Shown: in pieces, positions 1 to 11,392 of the stretch
Numbering within the stretch: the first letter of the stretch is position 1
How the letters are laid out: each line of letters starts with the position of its first letter
Source: Termitomyces sp. T153
Lineage: Eukaryota; Basidiomycota; Agaricomycetes; Agaricales; Lyophyllaceae
Direction: 5' to 3'
DNA length: 64,000 nucleotides
Assembly: GCA_018296165.2 (NCBI GenBank)
Contig: JACKQL020000002.1
Span: forward strand, 744,001-808,000
Position numbers and translations under genes: made by a program
Notes under the pieces: model-generated
The model's database searches: none
Told to the model about the DNA's origin: nothing
Seen by the model: only the letters and a program-made list of their open reading frames with translations

Positions 1-987
1 CGACCACCCGACCCTCACCCCAATCACCCCCAAGGAACTACGCCCTCCGACAACTAGCCCCGAAACCACCAAAATCAAGCTCAAACCCCACAACCCCAAC
101 AACAGAGCAAGAACCCCAGACCTAGGCTACGCTCCAACCCCAGAACCTGCTTCCAGACCTCGGTTGATTTGGCTGTCACCTCCGCCCAACAAATAAAGGG
201 GCCCCGACACCTCTGACCTGACCCCGACAACCTCGGAACAAGACTAAGACATCCCCGAGCCTCTAGACAGTCAGGAAAAGAACAGCTATGCACCCTCCAC
301 CCTGCCACCTAAAGCACAGCCCCAAAGTTAATGAGGAGAACCACGGCACCCCACTCTCAACAAGGGACAACTCCGGACTGCGCCGCTATTTCACCACCTT
401 CCCCCACACAATCTGGAACCCCCGACAATAAGGACCCTGGACGCCAAACCTCCCCACATGCCACCCCTGAACCCAAACTCCATCACCAGACTCCGCCACC
501 TCCCATGAAGGAACCCCCAGCATAGGAGCCACCCTGAACTAACTATAGGAAAGAGGACCCTATATGAAGTAGTTCCCCTAAGTACTCTGAATTCGCTGAC
601 ATGTTCATATAAGGGAGGGAGAAGCCCCACCATCATCCAGAGAACGTTGATCAGCCGTTCAAGCGACCTGACGACCCAAAGGGCATACGCTCCAATATTC
701 TTAAAGGACCCCCCCACCTGGCTCGATGACCCAAACAACCCCGTGCCAGCCCAAAACTGCCCAACCCACCCCTCTGACCCCCTCCAAACCCCTCAACACA
801 GCTCCGGACCCTGGCAACACGACTCCAGGGCCTCCGCTCCGACTACAACATTTGATCAAGGGGACTTATGGCGCCAACCCAACAACAATGCCCTGGTAGC
901 CCCAACTCCGCAACATAAATCACCACCCACTCCGAATTCCGCCCCTATGCTGGAAAATGTCTGTCAAACAGGGACCACATCATCGGA

Positions 988-1066
988 GCACCCAGAAGCA
1001 AGCCACATACGAAGTATCCTCTTTGGAGTACCCAGAAGCAGGCCACATGTGAAGTAATCTCTCAAA
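988..1066 (+). repeat. Short imperfect tandem duplication in the Gypsy internal region
   Basis: The segment with GAGCACCCAGAAGCAAGCCACATAC and a second copy with GAGTACCCAGAAGCAGGCCACATGT follow each other with a period of about 38 bp; each is followed by GAAGTA and then TCTC or ATCTC. It is probably replication slippage inside the element, and no coding role is apparent. Confidence 0.5.
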
Positions 1067-2589
1067 GTACTCTAAAGGTTGCTGATGCCTTCCCCAAGAA
1101 GCAAGCAGTGACTCCCCCCACTGCCACCCCCACATTTGCAACAATCTCCGGGCTGCTCCGGAGCACGAATGAAGAGTTGCCTCAACCCTGCCGCGACTCC
1201 CGGGGAGTCCCACTCCAGTGCCTCCCCGCAACCGACTTCCTCGCTGCCCCCCAACAATCATGAACAACCATCTTCCCCCATCCAAGCTCAGCTCCAGGAG
1301 CCACCGCCACTCCTGCGCAACAATTCCGCTGCTCTGCAAAAAAAAAACCCACTCTGGAGCTCCCCCTCCAATTTGCGACACAACCCCACTTGCAAGTTAA
1401 GACCCAACTCCAACCCCCGCATCAACTCCAGACCCCTGGTACTTGCGCTTGGAACTGCGGACCGACAAAATGCACCTCAGACCCCTTCCTCTGCCCGCAC
1501 CTCCCCCAAAGCCAACACAACCAACAAAGCCCCACTGAGTAACCCTTGTGTCGACTCCGGGACTGCCCACTTCTTCCCCGGTGAAGGAACCACCGACCCC
1601 CAGGAAGGAACCACCCTTGGAACAAGCCCTGAAGCATCTCTGCTGAGGCGAGCCATTCCCCAACCAACCCCCGTGCTGCCCCTGCCCAAAAGAAACATCC
1701 ACCAACACAACTCCAACAGACCTCCAAACTCAAGGGAGTGTCAGAAATACGTAAGACCCCTCTGTCCGTCTTGGGACTTACCTTTGGTCAGGAAAGCAAT
1801 GTCACGTAGATGACCCGGAACCTCAAATTTCAGCTCCGGACCCAAAGGAACTGGTTGGGACTGATCACCCCGCATCCTGCCCCCTTAGTCATCAACACTC
1901 CGGAGCACACCAAAGCGCCACTCGAACATGCCCGCCCACAGATGCAATACTCCGGAACATGACCTCGACCTGGACCAACTATGCCGCGAGGATGAACCTC
2001 GCCCCACCAACCCCCACCAATGAAGAGGGCCCCACCGCCTTTGCCACCAGTGCTGGCATAAGGGCCAGATCATGGGAAGACCTCCGTCCCCCCCACCAAC
2101 CGCACTGCCAAGAAAACCAAAGCCCCGAACCCGCTGGACACCCGTGAAAGATTCGAAGGTCTGCCCTCCGGTACCAACACAGCGCACGTCCCCGCCACAG
2201 ACTAAAGAAAACCCCTACACCCCTAGTCAGAAATTCCAAGAATCAAACTCAATAACACCACCCCGAAATGCCACAGAACTCCACCGGAGAACTCCCACCA
2301 ACCCCGCCAAACCTCGGGAGCCCTCTCTGCGATGCCCTGCCCTGTCCTGACAAACCCCAGGACTAGCCAGCACAGACGGCACTAGCGGGTGTAACCCCCA
2401 CCTCTGGATTCACTAGGGATTCAACTCCCTCTCACACCCCTGCGTGTTTCGCTTACTTCACCCTCATACAAACTAAAACCTCACTTCACACGCCTAGGGA
2501 CCAAAAAAAAAGGACATTTTCATGTACAAAAATTACATATATACAAAAGGCGAGGGAGGCAGCAACAAGAAATGGGGCCCACACCCACC

Positions 2590-3900
2590 TCACTCCCTCC
2601 CCGGACCCCCCAGCAACCCTATTTCCAGGTCAACTTCCATCTGGGCCTGCACCACTGCTAAGACCTCCGCCAACCCCAGCAATGCCTCCCCCACGTCAGC
2701 CACCACCTCCCACCACGACCCCGGGGCCACCGCATTGCGTTGCCGATGCCCCGCCAGCAACCTCTCCAATTGTGCCATCCCCTGCTGCAACTCCGGAGGC
2801 TGAACCGCGGACCCCTGCGTCAACCCGTCCTGAATCGACGCAAACGCCACAGAGGCACCATCCAAGAGGACCCGATGCTCCCGCACCCAGCCTAACCCCA
2901 GAAAATGAACCATCAGTAACAAACGGAGGAACGGGAGACAACTCATGGAGGATTCCCGTGTGCCCCAAAGCGGCCTCGTTGGCCAACCAGTCCTCCCTCC
3001 GCTTCGCCGCCTCCAGCTCTGCCCACGATGCGTCCCCCTCCAGAACTGATCCCCGCCCCTCTGCTTCCCCCATGGGCTGCCCCTCCATCTGCATCAGATG
3101 CTCCCGCAAGCCCCGCACCTCCAACGCTCGCTCCGTCACCACATGCACTGATGTGTTCCTTTCCTGCTCCATCGCCTCTTTCTCCATCCGTGCCACGTCA
3201 CAGTCCTCCCTTGCCCATTAGAGCTCACCCTCCCATACTGCCAATGATGTCGTCAAAGCCTCCACCTGCTTGTGAAGGAAGACCTCCATGATCGAGGGAA
3301 TAGGCGTGGGGGGACTCAACAACTGTTCCGAGGGAATGCCTGGGGTAGGAGAAAAGAGGAGAGACTCCAGAGGCCCCACCGATGGCTCGCGCCCACGTGG
3401 CCTCTTGCTGGGTCCCACCCCCGAGGGCAGGGAGGCTTGACGCTTTCCACGAATCACCGCCGAGGACGCCCCCTTTCCCCAACCACCCCGCAAAAGCCCC
3501 GCCTTCCCTGCAGACCGCCCCATGCTCCCCTCCTTTGGCAATGCGGGACAAAACTTGGTCCGCTTCGGGACCCCCAGAAAATCCACCACCACCACCATGG
3601 ACGACTCTACAAAAACCCTGTCAGTCATCCCAAGAAGACAAGTCAGCACCACTTACGACTCCGGTCCCTGACACTAGTGCGGCACCGACGCTCAAACTCC
3701 TCCCCCCCACTGTCATACAACACCACCTCGTCCAAATCAGTGGGGGAGACTACTGGAATGCTGGGGGAAGACATGACAAAATTTGGGAAATCCCAGGGTA
3801 CATCCAAGGCTTTTAATTGATTGAGGAGAACCCTGACAAAGCGGCGGCCGCGCTTCGACTTCGTCTCCCATGCCACTATCACTTGCTGCGGATTGATCAA
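2590..3900 (-). pseudogene. Antisense spliced ORF in the Gypsy 3' region, broken
   Basis: Reading the minus strand from 3900, an open frame (MINPQQVIVAW...) runs to a clean GT-AG intron (starts GTAAGT, ends CTGACAG, about 3617-3660). After splicing, the frame enters a second ORF (DFLGVPKRTKF...), which meets one in-frame TAA at 3218-3220. The same frame then continues with a charged, probably coiled-coil stretch (ARMEKEAMEQERNTSV...). A last ORF to 2590 (LERLLAGHRQRNAV...) is in another frame, so there is a second intron or a frameshift. Length and composition look like a real protein of 350-400 residues with one nonsense change, and the TAA could come from CAA. I recognise this kind of protein as recurring near agaric LTR elements but know no function for it. 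It is antisense to the retroelement and starts about 90 bp from the LTR. Confidence 0.5.
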
Positions 3901-3973
3901 TATTGCTTGGCTTCAACTCCCACACCCCGCCGATCCCTGTCCTGCTCCCCATGTCTCAAAGGGTCTCAACACT

Positions 3974-3986
3974 GAAGGGGGGGTGA
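3974..3986 (+). other. Polypurine tract of the Gypsy element
   Basis: The purine-rich run GAAGGGGGGGTGA lies immediately before the TGTCACGACC start of the LTR. This is the expected place for the plus-strand priming site of reverse transcription, and it fixes the orientation of the element as plus and marks the following LTR as the 3' one. Confidence 0.7.
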
Positions 3987-5153
3987 TGTCACGACCCGTC
4001 CCCTGGACCCCCGCACATCATCTAGCAACCTCCCGATTCCCCAAAACCCCCAACGCTCTGCCAAACTTCCGCCCATGCCCCACGCCTATTTTGGTTAGCC
4101 CCGATGCAACCCCAGCTAACTCCGACGGCCCCCTGGCCAACTTCAACGCCTTCCCCGCAGCCACTGACACTTACCCTGGATCTCCCAAACCCCAAGAACC
4201 ACCCCCGCTGTTCCCAATCTTCACCACCCATCACCAACTCAACACCCTGGTTCCTCCAACCCATTCCGGAGTATCACAACAACCTCGGGGTGACCCACAT
4301 TCCCAAATGATCCCATCAATGTATCAGCGCGGCCCAACCCTTGATCGCAACCGACACCCGCCCACTCCATCGAGCTCTGCCAAGCCCCGCTGCCACAGCC
4401 GACGTACTCCAAAGTTCTCCGGTAGTCAGTATATAAGACGTCGAGTAGCTCTTCGTACTCTAGTCTTGATATTGCTTAACGTTACCTATGGTCTGATTGT
4501 TTCCTTCTTGTGTTTCGTGTTTTGTGTTTCGTGATTTGTTTTCCTTAATCTCAGTCTCCCGGCCTTATCTCAGTCTCCCGGTCTTATCTCAGTCTCCCGG
4601 TCTTGTCTTGTCTCCATTTCGCTATCATTCCCATTATCGTTTTGTATCTCCACTCGAATCTACTCCTGTTCCATCTCGACTCCATTTCATTTCATCCGAC
4701 GCTGTCTCAGTGACTCCATCCGGCCGTTGTGCCCAAGTCTTCCTCAACCTTAACGACCTCACGAACTCCGCGATTACAATTACGAACCCCGACACTCTTT
4801 CACCAGGTCCAAACCTTGCTCTTCGCTCGGTCCCGGACTCCATCAACCCCAATTGATCTCCCATCAAACCCCGGCTCTGCTCCCATTGATTGCGTAGCCG
4901 CCTACTCCTTCGCATCCGCAAATCTCCCATACGGTCTTCTGCCTGAACCCTGCCAAGCCCATCCCGTTTCCTCACAATCCGACTTCTCCAAACCTCCCCG
5001 GACCTGTCTGGATCACATCCCACCAACTATCCACACAAGCCATCAGTGCCCAGAACGCTTTCGAGTGTTCAGTTGCCAGTGCAAGGGGATCATGCCCGCC
5101 TAGTAAGGACTCGCCCAGTGCAGCTGAGCCCCCGAGGTCAGCGGAACCTGACA
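3987..5153 (+). repeat. 3' LTR of the Gypsy element (1167 bp)
   Basis: The LTR starts TGTCACGACC and ends GGAACCTGACA. It contains a TATA box (TATATAAG, 4430-4437) followed by a pyrimidine-rich stretch with three near-identical copies of a roughly 20-bp unit containing CTCAGTCTCCCGG (about 4550-4605). A related LTR lies at 57082-58178. The two match at both ends, around the TATA box and over the last several hundred bases, while other parts have diverged. Many differences in the matching parts are CG here against TG or CA there. The bases just left (GGTGA) and just right (GTATT) do not match, as expected if this is one end of a longer element rather than a solo LTR. Confidence 0.85.
4430..4437 (+). 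promoter_or_regulatory. LTR TATA box
   Basis: TATATAAG occurs in the context GTAGTCAGTATATAAG, which is identical in the related LTR near 57553. Conservation between two otherwise divergent LTRs supports a core promoter role. The transcription start is presumably a few tens of bases downstream. Confidence 0.6.
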
Positions 5154-6410
5154 GTATTCTACTTGAGGACAAGGTCCAGTATATGGAGCAACCAACCAGC
5201 TTCAAGGAACCAAGGAAAGAAGACTGGGTATGTGAATTAGTATGTGGACTATATAGAAGCAAGCCAGATGCATCTGGAATCAGACACTCAACAAGCAAAT
5301 GTTATCATGGGGATTCTCTAGGCTAGCATGTGAGTCATGTATCTACCACAGAGTGTCACCCACAGGGACAGTCATCACTGCTGTGCATATTGATGACTTC
5401 TTGTCCATCACCAGCTTCAAGGATGAAAATGACAGATTCAAATCACTGTTGAAGGAGGTTTGGTCAATATCTGACCTGGGCTGCCCACAACACATTGTTG
5501 GAGTATTGGTTGAATGAGACCAGGCAAACCACACAGTTGTGCTATCCCAGACCATGTTCATCAACAGAGTTGCTTAACAATTTGGCCAGAGGGAGGCACA
5601 CCCATTGTCCTTGCCAATGAAACCAGGTCTAAAACTCCAGAGACCGAACTGTGAAGCTCAGACTAAGGAGGAGAAGTATGACATCACAAACCTACCATAC
5701 AGGTCTCTTGTTGGCTGCCTCCTGTACATTGCAATTGCCACATGACTGGACATAGCATATGCTGTCCAGCAACTACTGCAATTCCTCAATAACTACAATA
5801 GGTCTCATTGAAATGCTGGCATTCAGCTAATCAGATACTTGAAGGGAACAAATGCCTTAAAGCTATGCCTAGGTGGCACCTCTATCACTCTCCAAGGCTT
5901 CACAGACACTGACTGGGCAAGCTTCCCAGATACAAGACAAAGCATGGGCAGCTACATGCGGTCATTGGGGACTGGGGCTGTATCATGGTCAGTGCAAAAA
6001 CAGAAGATGGTGGCAACATCCTTGTGTGAGGCTGAGTATATGGTGGCTTATGAGTCAGCACAGGAATGTATATGGCTCAGGGCTCTGCTTAAGGCTATAG
6101 GATGGGATTTCATGACAAATACAACCACACTGTTCTGCAGTAACAAGGCAGCAATCAACCTGTCAGAAGATCCAGCAGCACATGCCCGAATGAAACACTT
6201 TGATATTAAGTATCATTTTCTTCGTGAACATGCACAGTTAGGCAAAATCATCATAAAGTATGTCAACACAAAGGACAATGTTGCAGATCTATTTACGGAA
6301 CCTCTACCACAACTATTGATTGTCCACCTATGCTATGTCAGATGCTTGGCATTGGTTAGTTTGCCACAATTCCATGCAAGGAGGAGATGTATGTCATGTC
6401 TGTAGTAAGG
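5154..6410 (+). pseudogene. Ty1/Copia pol remnant (RT end and RNase H)
   Basis: The conceptual plus-strand product matches the C-terminal half of Copia polyproteins. It has an RT segment with EDWVCEL and CIYHRVSP, then AVHIDDFLSI near 5380-5405, which holds the DD catalytic pair. An RNase H domain follows at 5839-6300 with GFTDTDWA, SLCEAEYM, HFDIKYHFLRE and NTKDNVADLFTEPL, all typical of this superfamily. Frameshifts and stops (for example TGA at 5515-5517) break the frame between 5515 and 5839, so it is inactive. The 5' side is cut at 5153 by the Gypsy LTR; the missing part presumably continues beyond the left edge of that insertion. CpG is scarce, which suggests an old methylated copy. Confidence 0.9.
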
Positions 6411-6415
6411 AGGAG

Positions 6416-6757
6416 TGTTGGAGTGTGATGAATGTGATATCAATATGTAAAGTACAGCAAACATGACACAAAGGGCCACCAAGGGCCAAGGACTCTGCTT
6501 TGTCTTGGACACATATATATTCACCAGCTACTTACAAGCACCCTCAGTTATGTTACACATCTTCTGAGGGTGCATCATATTCAGCATACTTGTAGATACT
6601 ACAGTATACTAACTTAAATGTATCTAGAAATACTTACATGTGTACTAGGTACATTCAATAGAGTTATGTTACACATCTTCTGAGGAAATATGGAAATACT
6701 TATGTGTTTACTAGGTGTTTGCCACACCTGCAAGGTTATACCATTCTAGTTCCAACA
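6416..6757 (+). repeat. 3' LTR of the Copia element (342 bp)
   Basis: A purine run (AAGGAGGAG) ends right before TGTTGGAGTGTGATG, the usual start of Copia LTRs, about ten bases after the pol stop. The matching inverted end TCCAACA lies at 6751-6757, giving terminal inverted repeats TGTTGGA/TCCAACA. Inside, a 24-bp segment (AGTTATGTTACACATCTTCT and the next four bases) occurs twice, near 6546 and 6661. The other LTR is not in the window. Confidence 0.75.
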
Positions 6758-7719
6758 CTTGGAACTCACACATTTTATATAATATAAAAAGGAAAAGCAA
6801 TAGCTCTCTCTGTCAACCATTCATGGCTATGCTGTCATCCGTGGGCATGGTCAGAGCTCATATCAAAGTTGATATTGTCAATGTGCCCATCCCAGTGTTT
6901 GTATATATTGTCTATCCCCCTTGAAAGCTGCAGCCTGAGCCACCGGCTCCAGCTTTTCACCATCATGAGCCAGGCCAAAGCCCTGAACAGGCCAGGCCTG
7001 GCTCAAATGGGCCTGGCTTGGCCTGGCTGCTAGCCTTGAAGCCAGGCCTGGCACATCACTGATTGCCAGTATGGACTTGCACAAAAACAAGGTGAACTTC
7101 AAAAGCTATGAGGTTTCTGCAATAGCATTCGATGGATTAGTAGATATCTTGCTATGTCATTAGTCTCAAACATGTCACTCCATTGAGATCTTGCATTTTC
7201 TCATGTGCACATGTCTACTTCCCTTCTAGTGCATCATCTTCAAGTTCTCCAATCTGAGTATCTTGTTGTCTAAATGGATTCTGTTGGCCCAAGTGCTACA
7301 CATAATAAGTGTGTGTGGAAAGTGTCGACTTACACTACTGGTTAATGTCCAATGCCCGACATCATGGATTTCATTGATGATATACGAGTTTACGACCAGG
7401 TAGTTGTCATGACACACATGATCAGAAGGGCATTCAAGGTTGAAATGGCAAGTGCACAATACAATGGGCTATACACGCGAGATATAAGACACGCGATATA
7501 TGAGTATCGTTGTTTTAGTGGAAGTCCTGTATCTGCAATTTCCAAAAGTCGCATGTGGGTGATTCCACTTTCGTTGGCCATCACGCTAGTTCTTGTCCTC
7601 AAAATCGACACATCTCGAATCCCGCATAGACATCAGTCAGCAAGAGATGGAAATATATTAGATGGTCCCACGAAATAAGTATTGTTACAGTGTAGTGAGA
7701 ACTCAGTGATTCAGACTAA
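6758..7719. other. Intergenic; AGGCC-rich palindromic patch
   Basis: No gene could be supported. Between about 6935 and 7060 the sequence is built from GGCCAGGCCTGG, GCCTGGCTTGGCC and similar overlapping palindromic words. This may be a foldback or a short repeat of a kind scattered in fungal genomes. The open frames around 7226-7678 on both strands carry no recognisable domain. Confidence 0.4.
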
Positions 7720-10289
7720 TCATGATGAGGTAGACCATGTTCTTTTTGTGTGAGGGATGAACATGGGTAGTGGGTGGGCCTCTGTATTGAAGACATATTC
7801 TATAAACAGCCATTCAGTCAATTCGACAACCAATTCAGGGCGAGAAGAACGTACTGTCCAGTGGTATGACATTTGAATTTGAGAACAGGAGGAACAAGTA
7901 CTTCAACGTCTCACTCTGTACAGACACATATTGATATCTTGATTGTCACAATGATAACGACATACCGAGAAGAACGTCTCCATCCTATCCTCGAGTTTAC
8001 TATTCACATCATCCACATTCAGTATCGTCGCATATCCGCCAGTCTCGACGCGAGTATGTTTCTCGATTGATTGGAAGATATCCCACCCATATTGCCTATA
8101 CTTCTCATCCCCAGTGAGGCGATAGGCAAGGAAAAGGGACTCAATCATTTCGGGGCTGTCAGACAGAGGGACATCAAGTTATATGGTCAGGTGCAAAGCA
8201 GCCAAACCTACCGAAGCATGTATCGCGCGTCATAAGGAGGCTTCCTATGAGCAGGGCTACAGGTTGGGTTAGTCTGTTGGATTCCCAACACAGTGCTAAG
8301 GCATGACCCACCGTGCGCCTTTTATGTACCAATCCCTATTGCCGCTATTAGGCTGCTCCCTATCACCAGCATGCCTGAAATGCACGATTTGCGGTGCCAA
8401 ACCCCTACAGATGATTGAACCATCGCCTTGTAATATAGTAAGAATGCAAGCAAAAAGACCCACGTAGCCGTCCCCTTATATAAGTCCATACATGTCTCGA
8501 TGAGCGCCATACCCGTCTTCCAGTCACGTCTCGCATCTTCCGTTAGCTCCTCATCACGAGGGGGCACCGAGACCTGAGACACAGTAGCGCCGGAAGTCGT
8601 TGCACCAAGCATGAGGGAACCTCCAATGAAACAAACAAGGTGATCTTGTTTGTGTTCAGGAATCCAAGTGCTAGATTGCGCATATCTGAGTAAGCAGAAT
8701 TCTTGAGTCAACCTTGGGGAGGAGACGTACATATGTCCACGTCGGCCGACATTGGGGACGAGCTCAATGGCATATGTGAAGTTCTTCTCAGCACTCTTCT
8801 TGAGGAGATGTTTGTGGACGGCGGTCATGGTACTTTCATAGATCTATGTAGGAGATGACGAGCTCAAGTTCGAGCTTGAAAAAGGTGGACATACTTCACG
8901 ATAGACGGGCTCCGTTTGTGCCTAAAACAGAATTTTATGGATTAGAAAGAAATCGATAAGTGCCACGGGTTCCGTACAGTTTGGAGGTATTGTTTGCTAA
9001 AAACATATGTCAGTGACGCCGGCTGTGGAACAGGACGCATAACGATGGCTGCTCACAGTAGATATTCGTAGTATGCATCTCCCCGGTATCCCAGGCGTAT
9101 TTGTGACGTGAGAAATTGGCCGCTCTCTGACCTGTGGTTTCGCGCATTAGCATACAATACAGAAGGAAGGGCAGAATACACACCCCATGAATATTGAGGT
9201 TAGACCTGACGGCAACATCGCCTTCTTGATGATTTTCATGACCTAAGAGGTTATTCAATCAGTAACGATCTTTGAGAGTACGAAAAATCGCAACACGCAC
9301 GTTCTCTGCGTTGTCCCAGTACTCATCATTCTCCAACAAATGGCTGAGATATCTCAGCTCAAGCTGGATTGAGGCAATCTCTGCAGTGGTTACGACGTTA
9401 TTAGGGTCTTCTATCGGAGTGCGCATGGCGAGGTTGACTTCAGTGGTTGGTAGCCTAAAGGGTGTATTGAAAGCGGGCATAAGCCGATCGGCAAGCTCCT
9501 TAGCGCGTTCAAGATAGAGAGTGTCACCGCCAGAAAGGTGGTATGCAGAGAGGAGACCGCCAAGAACACGTACTGTGACCTGTCATGATAAACATCGGTA
9601 TCGACTTCTGAATTGGACTTGTGACGGTCGATAAAGTTACCTCGTGAGTATTATATTTACCGTCACGGTTGAAGGAGAGAGATTTGGCAATCCATTTCCG
9701 AGCACGGGTGTATTCTGAATTGAGACCCATGAGCTGTATGGTGTCGAGCGTGTCAACTACGGTATATCCGATTCCCCCTGCGTCTGTCAAGTTCGTGCCC
9801 TTCTTTGAGATTGGGTGGTAGTTATCGTCGCCCATGGCATCCCTCTCTGGTTGATAAGTTCATTGTAAGAAATATTTTACTTCAAGACTACGTTTCGCCT
9901 TACCATACGCCGACCATGCATACTGGGAATATACTTCAGCTTGAAGAGCGCAGAGATAAAACAAACATGTACCTTGAATGCATCTACTACTGCATCTCGT
10001 TTCGTTTCATCTGCAGACAAATAGATTTGTTTCTGTCCCTTAGAGGTTACTGTTTGCAAAAGAGCTTCTCTCTGCGACTCAAGGGTAAGTAAGCCGCTAC
10101 AGGAGTCGCAAAGCACAAAAATATACATTATACAGTAGAGCAGCAAAGATCAGAGCAATGAGGCCCAGGAAGACTTTGCTGAACAATCCAGCGGTCGATT
10201 TGAAAGTGCTTGTTGTTCTATTCGATTTCTACAGCTAGATCAATAGATACCCTTATTCAAGGGATGGAACGTACTGCGTTCTCTGTCAT
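7720..10289 (-). CDS. MNS1: Class I alpha-1,2-mannosidase (GH47), 17 exons
   Basis: ER/Golgi enzyme that trims alpha-1,2-linked mannose from N-glycans. Exons: 10289-10275, 10228-10127, 10077-9973, 9922-9904, 9846-9641, 9579-9301, 9242-9184, 9131-9057, 8996-8978, 8921-8895, 8843-8731, 8670-8464, 8404-8312, 8256-8212, 8155-7966, 7915-7855, 7799-7720. They total 1695 nt, giving 564 residues. Residues about 20-37 form one membrane segment (KVFLGLIALIFAALLYN), so it is a type II membrane protein. GH47 landmarks in order: YAWSAYERDAMGDDNY, GGIGYTVVDTLDTIQLMGL, LGGLLSAYHLSGGDTLYLE, LELRYLSHL, LGYRGDAYYEYLLKQYLQT, PEHKQDHLVCFIGGSLMLG, GLAPQIVHF, RPEMIESLFLAYRLTGDEKY and, near the C-terminus, KYVFNTEAHP, whose Thr ligates calcium in this family. 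It appears intact. The start ATG precedes a 46-nt intron and gives the membrane anchor in frame. ER-type versus Golgi-type cannot be decided from sequence alone. Confidence 0.93.
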
Positions 10290-11392
10290 TTTCTCCCCCT
10301 CTCTCGAAACGCTCTTCCTTTGCCTAAGATCCCTTTCTGACATGGATTTACTACGGTCGGTTTAGACACAATTTCAGCGTGCGTTCCCCAAACAATCGCG
10401 ATTGTAACGACGGTAGGACAACAAGAATATCCCAGGATTTAAACAGCTCAAAGTTGAGAAGTTCTTGGTGGGGCTACAAGGTAAGAGTTGGACTTAAAGA
10501 AGCACAGTGCTCCGGTCATAATCCGCCACGTATTTTCCGACGATGAACACTGAATATTGCCGAATCGATGTCATGAATGGACGGTCAAAAACTTGCCTAT
10601 CCAAGTAATATCTAATCTAATCTGATAATACCTCGGCTCGAGTCCTTTCAGGGCTCACATCAATTAATCTGATTCGACAAATGTATCATCTTTTGCCTCT
10701 CCTCCGAGATTTTGGCGTCAATCTTCCAGTAGGGTGGCCAGAGATCTAGCTAGCAGCGTCTTTTCTGCCAGGTCTTTGTCAAAATAGATCTCTATTCCAA
10801 AACCGTTCTACGTTCTCGTGGTTGTTCATCTAAGAAAAGGAAACATCACTATCATCAGATACTCTGCGCTCAAATTCAAATAACTCATGAACTAATCACC
10901 ACGACAAAAGATGGTAATTGAGAAAAGGAACAACCTTCTGAAGACCCACCCAAAGGTCTTCTCGTGTATATAGAAAATACCTCTTGACTATTGCACTCGC
11001 AATCAGATCGCAATATCAGTCTTATATGCAACTGACATCAATAAAGCGCAAAAAGACCACCGTTCTGTTCACTGCAGCTAGAACCTTGAAGTCGCGATCC
11101 CATGCAGTGGAACGTGGCACTATTCACGGAAACAGATGACTAAAACAACAAAACGTTACATAACGTTCAGAATCAAAGGTAATTTAGGTCTCTGTGTGAA
11201 TTTCAGAATGTCACCTGATTACGTAACTTTCGCTGGCTGGGTTGGTCGATTGTATTCAGGCTGAACGCTGGCAGCCATCACCATCCTTTCTACTTCCTCA
11301 TCTGTCGTTGTTGAGCCTCACTTCGGGCCTTGGCCCACGTATATCGTCAAGAAACTTCCCAAGACAATCTTTGATCCAACAATACTGAAAGT
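10290..11392. promoter_or_regulatory. Divergent intergenic region between MNS1 and CHS7
   Basis: A 1.1-kb AT-rich spacer separates two genes transcribed away from each other, so it must hold both promoters. A pyrimidine-rich stretch (TTTTCTCCCCCTCTCTCG, plus strand, near 10290-10306) lies just upstream of the mannosidase start. I see no ORF with domain support and no TATA box I would trust. Confidence 0.45.

Larger units (their letters stand above)
1..5153 (+). mobile_element. 3' part of a C-rich Ty3/Gypsy-type LTR retrotransposon
   Basis: This is the 3' internal region plus 3' LTR of an LTR element whose 5' part lies outside the window. What shows this: a purine-rich tract at 3974-3986 directly precedes a TG...CA-bounded LTR (3987-5153), and the bases after the LTR are Copia pol sequence, so the element inserted into an older Copia copy. 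No integrase or reverse transcriptase is visible in 1-3986, so this is the stretch downstream of pol. The plus strand is strongly C-rich and G-poor, and it has many proline-rich open frames that I regard as by-products of composition. CpG is common here, unlike in the elements at the right end of the window. Assignment to Gypsy rests on the LTR resemblance to the copy at 57082-58178 and is an inference. Confidence 0.7.

Noticed and set aside
647..1813. Long plus-strand ORFs (136 and 225 codons) rich in Pro, Thr and Ser
   Set aside because: They arise from the C-rich composition of the Gypsy internal region, overlap open frames in other phases, and show no domain.
7226..7678. Overlapping ORFs on both strands downstream of the mannosidase gene, with some hydrophobic stretches
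   Set aside because: I considered a fungal membrane protein remnant, but no hallmark motif could be read in any frame.
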